Below are positions 29,851 to 39,458 of a stretch of DNA of 64,000 bases, one piece after another. Below the pieces are notes generated by a model that saw only the letters and a program-made list of their open reading frames with translations, was not told the DNA's origin and made no database searches. Both the position numbers and the translations under genes were made by a program. Numbering within the stretch: the stretch's first letter is position 1; the number at the start of each line of letters is the position of its first letter. Origin of the DNA: Nipponacmea schrenckii (lineage: Eukaryota; Mollusca; Gastropoda; Lottiidae); contig JAUJPP010000005.1 in NCBI GenBank assembly GCA_030562195.1, positions 25,345,106-25,409,105 on the forward strand. Direction: 5' to 3'.

Positions 29851-30107
29851 TTATTTGCGAGTAGGCTAAGCTGAATAGTAATTTCGTGAGTTTGTGAAAA
29901 TTTTGAATTGCAATCCCACTGTGTACCCATAAATGAAAAATTTAAAGGTCCCTTTTATTGTTTCACCAACAGCATGTCAAAGTGGGCATCATCCACTATC
30001 ATGTAGCCAAGTAATTAAAATGAAGATAACAATAAAAATATATACTTTTTATTTCATTAGACATATTATGACATGATTTTTAAATGACATTTAGAAATGA
30101 AATAAAT

Positions 30108-30195
30108 AGAGTTTTACATCCTACTTTTCTGCACCTTATGGTCTAATGAAGACGGGCAACGCCATGCAGTGTGCTGTGAGGGCCACCACGGCTCC
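30108..30195 (-). mobile_element. Internally deleted SINE
   Basis: The minus strand starts with the SINE head GGAGCCGTGGTGGC and jumps directly to the tail (GCATGGCGTTGCCCGTC, then GCAGAAAAGTAGGATG). The central domain and B box are missing. Confidence 0.55.
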
Positions 30196-30223
30196 AAATG
30201 ATATTTAGAAGTTGGTGGGACAT

Positions 30224-30537
30224 TATATAACAACAACGTATTATATTCTTCACTATCATATTACCTAACTATATATTATAATCTTTAAAGAGACATTATA
30301 TTATATTCTTAACTATCATATAACCTAACTATATATTATAATCTTTAAAGAGACAATATATTATATTCTTCACTATCATATTACCTAACTATATATTATA
30401 ATCTTTAAAGAGACAATATATTATATTCTTCACTATCACATTCCTCAACTATATATTATGATCTTTAAAGTGACAATATATTATATTCTTAACTATCATA
30501 TTACCCAACTATATATTATAATCTTTAAAGTGACAAT
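30224..30537. repeat. 60-bp satellite running into the gap
   Basis: At least five units with an exact 60-base period (CACTATCATATTACCTAAC; ATAATCTTTAAAGAGACA). The array is cut by the N gap, so its true length is unknown. Confidence 0.9.
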
Positions 30538-31037
30538 NNNNNNNNNNNNNNNNNNNNNNNNNNNNNNNNNNNNNNNNNNNNNNNNNNNNNNNNNNNNNNN
30601 NNNNNNNNNNNNNNNNNNNNNNNNNNNNNNNNNNNNNNNNNNNNNNNNNNNNNNNNNNNNNNNNNNNNNNNNNNNNNNNNNNNNNNNNNNNNNNNNNNNN
30701 NNNNNNNNNNNNNNNNNNNNNNNNNNNNNNNNNNNNNNNNNNNNNNNNNNNNNNNNNNNNNNNNNNNNNNNNNNNNNNNNNNNNNNNNNNNNNNNNNNNN
30801 NNNNNNNNNNNNNNNNNNNNNNNNNNNNNNNNNNNNNNNNNNNNNNNNNNNNNNNNNNNNNNNNNNNNNNNNNNNNNNNNNNNNNNNNNNNNNNNNNNNN
30901 NNNNNNNNNNNNNNNNNNNNNNNNNNNNNNNNNNNNNNNNNNNNNNNNNNNNNNNNNNNNNNNNNNNNNNNNNNNNNNNNNNNNNNNNNNNNNNNNNNNN
31001 NNNNNNNNNNNNNNNNNNNNNNNNNNNNNNNNNNNNN
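30538..31037. other. Assembly gap, 500 N
   Basis: Exactly 500 N bases, a conventional placeholder length. A 60-bp tandem array abuts it on the left and a coding fragment on the right. Any translation crossing it is meaningless. Confidence 0.99.
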
Positions 31038-31920
31038 AAACAAAAATAGAAAGGGACAAGGACAGAAGTAGAAAAGATAATACTGTTGTTATTTGCTTTG
31101 ATATGCAAAATGTCATGACGGTCCGAGAGCTTCGGTGTCCAATTTCTTTTAAAAAAGAAAACTTTCGGTTTTTAACTTAACTGCTCATTGCTCTCACAAC
31201 AAAGTGGCGTATAATGCAATATGGACAGATAATATGATGGGTAGGGGAGCAAATGAAATTGCAAGTGCTTTGTGTGTGATATTGGAAAAAGTTTGCGAAG
31301 ACATTCCAAACATTAATCATCTAATTTTGTGGTCCGACGCATGCGTGCCTCAAAACAAAAACTCAATAATGGTTACAGCACTAACAAAATTTGTTGAGAG
31401 ACATTCAGGTGTAATGATTGAACATAAATTTGGAACACCCGGACACTCTTCAATACAAGAAGTGGACAATGTTCACAGCCATATTGAAAAGGCACTAGGG
31501 GTAGCCGAAATTTACAGCCCCATATCCCTTGTCAGAGTCTTGATTAAAGTTCGACCAAAATACATGAGGGTTATACAAATGAAAAAATCTCAATTCTTTG
31601 ACTTCCAAAAGGTTTCACAAAGATATAAATTCAATATTCCCTTTTCAAAACTAAATTATATAAGAATTGAGTCTTCCCGACTTATGCAGTGTAGTTACAG
31701 AATCAATTTTTCTGAAGAATTGAAAACACATACCATTTGCAAAAAAAAGAGCACACGTTCGGATGGAATATGTGAAATTTTTCCGAATCCTACAGCCCTT
31801 GAAAAAAACATGTCGTACTCGAAAGAAAAAATTAATGATTTAAAAAGCATGATGCCATTTATGCCACTTTCTGACTCTGATTATTATCGACATACTCTTG
31901 GCATAGTAGATAATGAATAA
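31038..31920 (+). pseudogene. DUF7869-like (transposon-associated) coding fragment, frameshifted and cut by the gap
   Basis: The upstream frame leaves the N gap and reads DNTVVICFDMQNVMTVREL. The frame then changes in an A-run at 31151-31156 and continues as KRKLSVFNLTAHCSHNK, VAYNAIWTDNMMGRGANEI, LILWSDACVPQNKNSIM and TPGHSSIQEVDNVHSHIEK to TAA at 31918-31920. The order FDMQ, NLT, GRGANE, WSD-QNKN and PGH is that of the large animal family called DUF7869, found in many repetitive uncharacterised proteins, probably mobile-element derived; the name is from memory. The frameshift could be real decay or an assembly error at the homopolymer. The N-terminal half lies in or beyond the gap. Confidence 0.65.
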
Positions 31921-32639
31921 TGTGTATGTATTACAAATATACATTTTAACTCAAGGATATTCTCTGATATTTGATATTTTATTGGTTTATTTTTTCACAA
32001 TAAATTTACCAGAATTTGGTCGATCGACTTATTGTCAAAACTTTGTATTGCTAAGTTTGTATTATAACATATAAGTAAATGTCTTCAAATTTTTGTTTTA
32101 TCTAAGTTAATTAGAGTTTTTATTAATCCATGTATTTCTTAATTATTACAGTTGGGATATAAAACAGACGCTCACATGAGAATGTCTTCTATTACTAATT
32201 CCATATAGTTCTATATCCCAATTTGTTTATTGTCCTTCTTGTTAAAACAAAAATATTCAAATTGTGTCTACTTTTTGTCAGAATGAGTTTTATATAAGTC
32301 AAAATAAATGAATAATCTCCCAGAACCTGTTTATTTTGATATATTTCATCGCTTTAAAATGTATTTATATGGAAGTAAAAGATTAAAATTTGATTTTCTC
32401 GAAAAAAACATAAACGGAGATAGAACATTATAGACCTGAGGTGACGAATTATTCTATATTATATTGTGTCTCGCTGTAACACGTTCTGTTTAACATGTTT
32501 TGTCAACCCTAAACCCTTTGCAGATGCTACACATTGCTATATTGTTCTTTTATCATTTAAAAAAGCCCTTTTGATCTAGAATTATAAACATATAATATAT
32601 AATTGGGAATTTGTCAGTAAATAATTTTTAAAATCTTAC
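31921..32639. other. Spacer between the pseudogene and the unrecognised gene
   Basis: AT-rich. It may hold the 3' end of the unrecognised minus-strand gene (candidate acceptor near 32440, AATAAA near 32327). Confidence 0.4.
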
Positions 32640-32693
32640 TAGTAGGTCTTGTATTAGGTTCTTTAGTCCTGACATTGTTGTTTATCTGCTCGT
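32640..32693 (-). CDS. Unrecognised gene candidate, exon 4
   Basis: 54 nt between acceptor TTTTTCAG and donor ACTA|GTAAGA, coding DEQINNNVRTKEPNTRPT. In phase with exon 3. Confidence 0.45.
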
Positions 32694-34069
32694 CTGAAAA
32701 AATAATGATCATACATTGAAGGGGATACAAGTTACGATTTACTGTGGATTAAGTCAGATTAAGTCTGTCTCACATTAGAAGAAGCAGCTATTTTGCCTTT
32801 ACATACAACAAAATAATTTAAATCGTTTCAGAACCTATACTTTGTGTTCCATAAATTAACTCTTCTTTTGGCCATTGAAACAAAAGTCATATTATAAAAA
32901 AAAATGTCCACACCTGTAAAGTCGACATCTTCGGCCCAGTTTTTTATGTATAAAAACTCTATCTCCCCACTCCACATACGTTCGTCAATTGGTAACCAAT
33001 AATACCAACAACAGTCGTATACACTTGAAACTGTAATATGAAATATAATACAATAATCGTAAACATCTCCATTTTATTCATATTCTTTTTATCTCGAATG
33101 TCTTTATTCTGGCCTGAAAAAGCATTGTATTTGCTAAAATATGCCTCAATAGCTTAAAAGCAAAGATTTTGACTTTTTGTCTTTTTCTATTAGGCTACTT
33201 CGATTTCTTATTACGTTGTAACGTCACAATGACGTGACGCTAAACCCTTATCTCTACGCTCTGCGTTACTATGACGTCAAATCTGTTATGGGAAAGTGAA
33301 ATTTTCAAATTTTGCCCAAATTATGGCGTTCTATTAAAGTTTTAGGGCATTTTATTTTTCCATCATCAAACCATGGGCATGTTATTCAATTTGTCCAAAC
33401 GGCACTAGAATCTGTTTTAAAATAACATAGCTTTGGTGAAATGTAATTTTGTACATGGTAAAATTATAATCATTTATCCTAAAATTACACATGAATACAA
33501 AAATTTCAGAAAACCTTTTTGTGCCATCAAGTTTTATTAGTTATAATGGTGGATTTGTGGAAGTTTGAATAAAATCCGAAGAAGTTTTTCGATGTAAAAG
33601 TTCGATTTAGATTTAAGTAGAAGAACGGAATTTCAAAACTTTGAAAGCATTCTCAGAAATCATTTAAACGTGCCATGAATATCAAAAACGACTTTTTAAA
33701 AAGCTCTAGCTTTATAACATGTAGAAAAACTAATAAAATACCTTTATTTGGTCTTAATTTTGCTTCCTTTTGAGTCAAACAGTCAGTCAAAGCTTTCTTA
33801 AATCTGGAAATAAAATAATAAAAATTAAGTTTAGGAAGTCAGTGTGTCTTTCAAAATATAGGCCTACCAATCTATTCACCGATACTTTGTTAATCTGATG
33901 TATCAATTCACAATTATTGTAGAAAATAATTACCTCAGGATATAAAAAAAACTTCAAAACTATTCACATTAGATTGGCTACAGTAATTTTTCATTTAGGT
34001 TCGGTTTTTCGCTAACCCTTTTACTGGCATTAATTGAACTTAATAAAGATCTACTTACAATCCAGCCAT
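32640..34069 (-). CDS. Unrecognised small multi-exon gene candidate
   Basis: Four exons join with GT-AG introns and one open frame: 34059-34069, 33742-33803, 32914-33030 and 32640-32693. They give at least 81 residues, starting MAGLFKKALTDCLTQKEAKL and containing VYDCCWYYWLPIDERMWSG, EIEFLYIKNWAEDVDFT and DEQINNNVRTKEPN. The ATG has A at -3 and G at +4. The Trp/Tyr/Cys-rich centre suggests a folded beta domain, but I recognise no family. The 3' end is unresolved. Reading on from the last donor gives a stop within nine codons. Alternatively, the acceptor CACCTCAG near 32440 would add two codons and a stop, with AATAAA near 32327. No signal peptide or membrane segment is visible. Confidence 0.5.
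32914..33030 (-). CDS. Unrecognised gene candidate, exon 3
   Basis: 117 nt between acceptor ATTACAG and donor ACAG|GTGTGG, with VYDCCWYYWLPIDERMWSG and EIEFLYIKNWAEDVDFT. The aromatic-rich, stop-free frame contrasts with the AT-rich surroundings. Confidence 0.5.
33211..33279. promoter_or_regulatory. Second cluster of CRE-like sites in an intron of the candidate gene
   Basis: CGTCACAATGACGTGACG (33222-33239) contains inverted half-sites, and a full TGACGTCA lies at 33272-33279. Both are within the proposed second intron. They could instead belong to a small mobile repeat. Confidence 0.3.
33742..33803 (-). CDS. Unrecognised gene candidate, exon 2
   Basis: 62 nt between acceptor TTTCCAG and donor AAAG|GTATTT, coding LFKKALTDCLTQKEAKLRPN. 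The phase matches exon 1. Confidence 0.5.
34059..34069 (-). CDS. Unrecognised gene candidate, exon 1
   Basis: ATGGCTGGATT followed by donor GTAAGT; 11 coding nt (MAG plus two bases). Confidence 0.45.
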
Positions 34070-34190
34070 TTCAAAACTTGAAAATTGTAATTTACTTCTT
34101 TGTAAAAATTTGAGAAAATTCACAGAGAAAAAGGCAAGCGTCAGTCTCCAAAGAAAACTCAGCGCTCTGTGGCAAATTATGCGTATTCAA

Positions 34191-34204
34191 TTATGACGTC
34201 ATAA
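34191..34204. promoter_or_regulatory. CRE palindrome upstream of the unrecognised gene
   Basis: TTATGACGTCATAA is a perfect palindrome holding the full CREB/ATF site TGACGTCA (34194-34201), about 125 nt upstream of the candidate ATG. Confidence 0.4.
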
Positions 34205-35757
34205 TCGATTTTTGTATTAAAATTGAGAGATTTTGATTGGTTTATTTTGAATTGAAACAATGGCTTGCATAAAGAATTGAATTTAGTTTTAAATGTAGCA
34301 TAGGGCCTACAACCCCATCCGAAATCGGAGTAAAAGAAGGGAATTTCTACCCAAAGAAAGGTGTTTCTTCCCTCTAATAGTGGGCCTACTTCACTTTATT
34401 TTTACGAGATCTCAGAACGTGATATGAGCTTTAACGTTTTTGACCAAAAAGTATGATAAAAACACTGAATTAATGCTCTTTTTGGAAGCCAACTTCTATA
34501 ACACTTGATGTCTTCCCATATCGCCCCTTCCCAGTTCGCCCTTAAATTATATTTATTCTGATTTCCATCCCCTTTCCCATATCGAATCGTCCCGATTCGT
34601 CTTTTTTTCCGGTTCGCCCTCCAATTTCACCTTCATTTAGGTTCGACCTTTGTTGTCCATATTGCCCCTTCCTACTACACCCATTTCGATTTCACCCTTA
34701 CCGATCTTACATCATACAATTATGCTTCAATGTGGGTGTATACAAATAAAAAGCTTGTATTAAAGAAATTAAAGAAATTTGAAAAATAAAATAGACACCA
34801 AATATATCATAAATGTATATTTATAAAATAATATACAATAAAAAATAATTCTCACTGTTAAAAATATAAAAATTAATGTATCTATTGTGAAGAGATATCT
34901 TATAAAATAATCACATTAATATAAACACCATGCATTGTGCAATGAGGGACTGTGGCATTGGCCTTCTTTTCCAACCTTATTTTGCACAGCCTGTAGCATA
35001 CTGACTGACATGGAAAAGCGTCGATTTCGGATGGGTCTGTATGCTACCAGGCTGTTCAAAACAATTCTATACGAATTTAGGCCATGCTAGTTTTAGAAAT
35101 CCTCGTTATGGTCTATATTTGGAATTTGATGTCTGAATTGTCTGTTCTTTCAGATTTTGTGAGATCATAATTTTATAGGCGGATTGAAATCTCTACCTCT
35201 GCAATTTGCACCCATCTCAACTATCTATTAAAATTTCAACTTGTTTCAGACTTTTCTTCGAACCACAAAATTGGTGATTTTCCTTTACAAGATTCGTGTT
35301 GAACTTCAAAGTTGATTTTCTCCAAAGTCTGTTTTCGACTTGACAGCTTAAATTTGAAACAAAAATCATATCTGTGGGTTTAAAATTGGCCCGAGTTGTG
35401 GTCATTTTAACGTCGAGCTCAGGGTCAGCCGCTGGCCTAAACAGTCCTATACGGTTTAGCTGCATAGAGTTACGACTAAATCTTCCCACGTATCTGTGTT
35501 TAAATATTTCAGCTTTCGAAGCTTGTAATCTCTACCTGCACCTTTCCCAAAACCATACATCAATGCGAAATTTCCCTTGAAGATTGAATTTCTAAGTCGA
35601 CTTAAACAGATGCAGGACATGATCAGTTTTCAGTTGAAACAAATACTTAAATTAAAGAATTTAAGTGCAAAGATTGGCATTACTGTTTTTTCTTTTATTA
35701 TCTGTGACTATGTGAGCTGAAATTTAGAATCCCGTAAATAACACACCATCTCATATC
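34205..35757. other. Spacer with repeat scraps
   Basis: 34500-34700 holds short degenerate repeats (CCCATATCGCCCCTTCC-like). 34926-35056 is a rearranged SINE. 35370-35490 is a GC-richer patch with open frames on both strands that looks like a mobile-element scrap, but I cannot name it. Confidence 0.4.
34926..35056. mobile_element. Rearranged SINE: two pieces in opposite orientation
   Basis: 34926-35000 matches the SINE tail region in reverse orientation (CATTGTGCAATGAGGGA, then GCACAGCCTGTAGCA). 35003-35056 matches the central domain in forward orientation (CTGACATGGAAAAGCGTC, CGGATGGG). Confidence 0.5.
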
Positions 35758-35768
35758 ACAATTATCAT

Positions 35769-36597
35769 TTTTTTTTTTTTTTTTGGTTTAAACAGTATTT
35801 ATTACAATGATACATATTTAAAAAGACATGATATGATTTACAAACGATACAGAAACAACTAAGTAGCTTATATTAATCTGCTTCGTAGGCAAAATAATAT
35901 TAATAGGAATAATAATAATAATAAATAAATAAATATATTGTATGCATTGAGTAAATTAAATAAATTGAATTTGAATAAATTGAATAATTAAATGACTGAA
36001 TAAAATATCCGAGGGGTCCACCGGTACAGTGTTCAATATAAGCATAATTCCGAAGAATGTTAGTCCGAAATATCCGCCCCTATCACGGTCGTCAACTGCT
36101 CCCCATGACAGCTATCAAAAGAGCCCTCAGAGGTCCTAACAAGGGCAGACGTCTCGGACTAATTGTCTGGTGTTCTTGTGTAGGAGGGTATATATCAGTT
36201 CAGTCATCAAATCTCTATGACAGACCGATGTATGAATGAACAGTAGGCTACTGAAAATAAAATCAGGTTTCCGTAAAGAAGTATGGAAGATGATCTGTAA
36301 GTTAGGGGTAGGAGGTTGATAGTTTGATTTCAAACAGTGAGATAGTTGTTACAGTATAAAAGATAGTGTTCAGGGTCTTCAAAGATATGACCACATGAAC
36401 ATGCAGGATGAAGAGAGATGTGCATTAGGAATTTGTGACCGTTAAGTTTGCTTTTATTGTGGCGTAATCTGGTGTGGATAATTTGATTTTGTCGATTACC
36501 TGTATAGTAATATTTTGGGACGTCGGATTTTCTAATTATTTTTGATAGATTTGTCTTAAATGTTTTGTTTTAAAATCTTGGATATAAGTATTCAAAA
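35769..36597 (-). mobile_element. 5'-truncated non-LTR retrotransposon insertion
   Basis: On the minus strand it ends in a poly(A) tail (17 T at 35768-35784 on the plus strand). It is bounded by an 11-bp direct repeat, ACAATTATCAT, at 35758-35768 and 36598-36608, the expected target-site duplication. Its 5' part codes the C-terminal motif of retrotransposon ORF2 proteins (36518-36330): RQNQIIHTRLRHNKSKLNG, HPACSCGHIFEDPEHYLLYC, a CxC-H-C knuckle after the LR-L motif. The frame ends at TGA and the rest is 3' UTR. Confidence 0.85.
36330..36518 (-). pseudogene. Non-LTR retrotransposon ORF2 C-terminal fragment
   Basis: 62 residues to a TGA. The pattern YY-TGNRQNQIIHTRLRHN, CSCG, EDPEHYLLYC is common to jockey/CR1-like elements of molluscs. 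No catalytic domain is present. Confidence 0.75.
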
Positions 36598-37827
36598 ACA
36601 ATTATCATATTACAGTTACAAGTCAACAAAAAGAAGAGGGGGGGGGTACATGACGTAATGTAGTTTTTTGTTCCAATAAATTATTGTTATTTTCAAAATC
36701 TGTATCATAAAAACGACCATTAATTTAATACTAGATCGATTCGTTTAACAGTTATACTTGTAAAAATAACTTTAAGTAAGACGTTGAACTGTTAACCTTG
36801 TATAGGCGAACTTACTTCAAGTTAATCGTTTTCATATTTTTTTCTCAGTCACCTATATCCTTTGTTTCGTTATTTTTCTTTAAATTTGATGTCAAGCTTT
36901 TGTGATTAGTCAAGATTTATTTGTAATTCCCTATTAATCAACTTTACAACTTACTCGGTGCATCTCGACGTATCACTCATTTGACAAACTTTAAGAATAA
37001 AACACACCTTGTTTTAATTCCAGATGAATAGCAGTTTAGTTACGAACACTCCTATTTTTCTCATTCTCATGAGCTGAGTACATAATAAATTAAATAGTCT
37101 ATATCAGCAGTACATCTGGTTCATCGAACTAATCATCCAATTATATCTTATTAAATCATCAAAACGAAACTAGAGCTGGTATATTATTTTACAGAATTGC
37201 TGTAAATAGTAACAGGCTTGTCACTGCTTGTAAACCATTTTGCTTTCTTAACTTTGATGACTCTATATAACAGGTAATTAGGTTGAAGTGACTTCCAGAT
37301 GGTTAGGTGATTATGTCTTCTAGATAGTTTGGTGGTAATCTATCTCAGGTAGTTAGGTTGTAGTGACTTCCAGATGGTTCGATGATTATGTCTTCTAGAT
37401 AGTTTGGTGGTAATATTTCCCAGGTAGTAACGTTTGAAGTGACTTCCAGATGGTTAGGTGATTATGTCTTCTAGATAATTTGGTGGTAATCTATCCTAGG
37501 TAGTTAGGTTGAAGTGACTTCCAGATGTTTAGGTGATTATGTCTTCTAGATAGCTTGGTGGTAATCTATCCCAGGTAGTTAGGTTGAAGTGACTTCCAGA
37601 TGGTTCGGTGGTTATGTCTTCTAGATAGTTTGGTGGTGTTTTTCCCAGGTAGTTATGTTATGTCTTACTGATCTTTTCTTTCAAGATAGCCATACTGTCA
37701 TCTTTTCAGGCTTGTCACAATGTCATCATAACAAGATAGTCAGGTTGGCACCCACTCTTGATTGTAATCTCTACCAGATTGTAATGGTGACATTCATATT
37801 CATAAATAGTCACTTAGTTCCTTAAAG
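36484..37827. repeat. 1.3-kb segmental duplication, copy 1
   Basis: Homologous to 38113-39458 at very high identity from about 36506. Differences include a 19-base indel near 36670. It starts inside the non-LTR element and ends in CTTAGTTCCTTAAAG. It contains a 76-bp minisatellite. Confidence 0.9.
37262..37660. repeat. 76-bp minisatellite, array 1
   Basis: About five units marked by GTGACTTCCAGATGGTT and GTCTTCTAGATAGTTTGG, with period about 76 bp. Confidence 0.85.
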
Positions 37828-38112
37828 GATAATAGGCTTAATAACTCGTCCTACGGCTTGATATTTGTGTTTCATATTGACATGTTAATCAGTATGTCCA
37901 ATTTCAAATTTAAGAAGCCAAATAAAATATCGAAAAAAAAAGTGGCAGGACGATATCAGGAGATGCTCTGTAAATCAACGTAAAATATTTGGAATTCAAA
38001 GTTAAAGGACTATTACAGTTAGAGTTATTTATAAATTTACACGATTTGAAAATCAGCTTGAGGATGGCTAGCGTTTTAGTTAACTCTTTTTTGGGGTATA
38101 TCGGTTTAATTG

Positions 38113-39458
38113 ATTTTGTGTATACCGGTAAGTAATATTTTGGACTGGATTTTCTAATTATTTTTGATAGATTTGTCTTAAATGTTTTGTTTTAAAATCT
38201 TGGATATAAGTATTCAAAAACAATTATCATATTACAGTTACAAGTCAACAAAAAGAAGGGGGGGGGGTACATGACGTAATGTAGTTTTTTGTTATTTTCA
38301 AAATCTGTATCATAAATACGACCATTAATTTAATACTAGATCGATTCGTTTAACAGTTATACTTGTAAAAATAACTTTAAGTAAGACGTTGAACTGTTAA
38401 CCTTGTATAGGCGAACTTACTTCAAGTTAATCGTTTTCATATTTTTTTCTCAGTCACCTATATCCTTTGTTTCGTTATTTTTCTTTAAATTTGATGTCAA
38501 GCTTTTGTGATTAGTCAAGATTTATTTGTAATTCCCTATTAATCAACTTTACAACTTACTCGGTGCATCTCGACGTATCACTCATTTGACAAACTTTAAG
38601 AATAAAACACACCTTGTTTTAATTCCAGATGAATAGCAGTTTAGTTACGAACACTCCTATTTTTCTCATTCTCATGAGCTGAGTACATAATAAATTAAAT
38701 AGTCTATATCAGCAGTACATCTGGTTCATCGAACTAATCATCCAATTATATCTTATTAAATCATCAAAACGAAACTAGAGCTGGTATATTATTTTACAGA
38801 ATTGCTGTAAATAGTAACAGGCTTGTCACTGCTTGTAAACCATTTTGCTTTCTTAACTTTGATGACTCTATATAACAGGTGGTAGCTTGGTGGTAATCTA
38901 TCCCAGGTAATTAGGTTGAAGTGACTTCCAGATGGTTAGGTGATTATGTCTTCTAGATAGTTTGGTGGTAATCTATCTCAGGTAGTTAGGTTGTAGTGAC
39001 TTCCAGATGGTTCGATGATTATGTCTTCTAGATAGTTTGGTGGTAATATTTCCCAGGTAGTAACGTTTGAAGTGACTTCCAGATGGTTAGGTGATTATGT
39101 CTTCTAGATAATTTGGTGGTAATCTATCCTAGGTAGTTAGGTTGAAGTGACTTCCAGATGTTTAGGTGATTATGTCTTCTAGATAGCTTGGTGGTAATCT
39201 ATCCAAGGTAGTTAGGTTGAAGTGACTTCCAGATGGTTCGGTGGTTATGTCTTCTAGATAGTTTGGTGGTGTTTTTCCCAGGTAGTTAGGTTATGTCTTC
39301 CTGATCTTTTCTTTCAAGATAGCCATACTGTCATCTCTTCAGGCTTGTCACAATGTATCATAACAAGATAGTCAGGTTGGCACCCACTCTTGATTGTAAT
39401 CTCTACCAGATAGTAATGGTGACATTCATATTCATAAATAGTCACTTAGTTCCTTAAA
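38113..39458. repeat. 1.3-kb segmental duplication, copy 2
   Basis: Direct copy of 36484-37827, separated from it by about 285 bp of unrelated sequence (37828-38112). It contains one to two more minisatellite half-units at its start. Confidence 0.9.
38878..39290. repeat. 76-bp minisatellite, array 2
   Basis: Same unit as 37262-37660, carried by the second copy of the segmental duplication, with one extra partial unit at the left. Confidence 0.85.

Noticed and set aside
30458..31180. Long open frames spanning the N gap
   Set aside because: Most of their length is N. Only the part after 31038 on the plus strand is real sequence, and it belongs to the DUF7869-like fragment.
35217..35489. 90-codon minus-strand frame in a GC-richer patch
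   Set aside because: Composition suggests a mobile-element scrap, but no motif supports a protein; kept only as part of the spacer description.
36057..36239. 60-codon plus-strand frame
   Set aside because: Antisense to the 3' part of the non-LTR retrotransposon.
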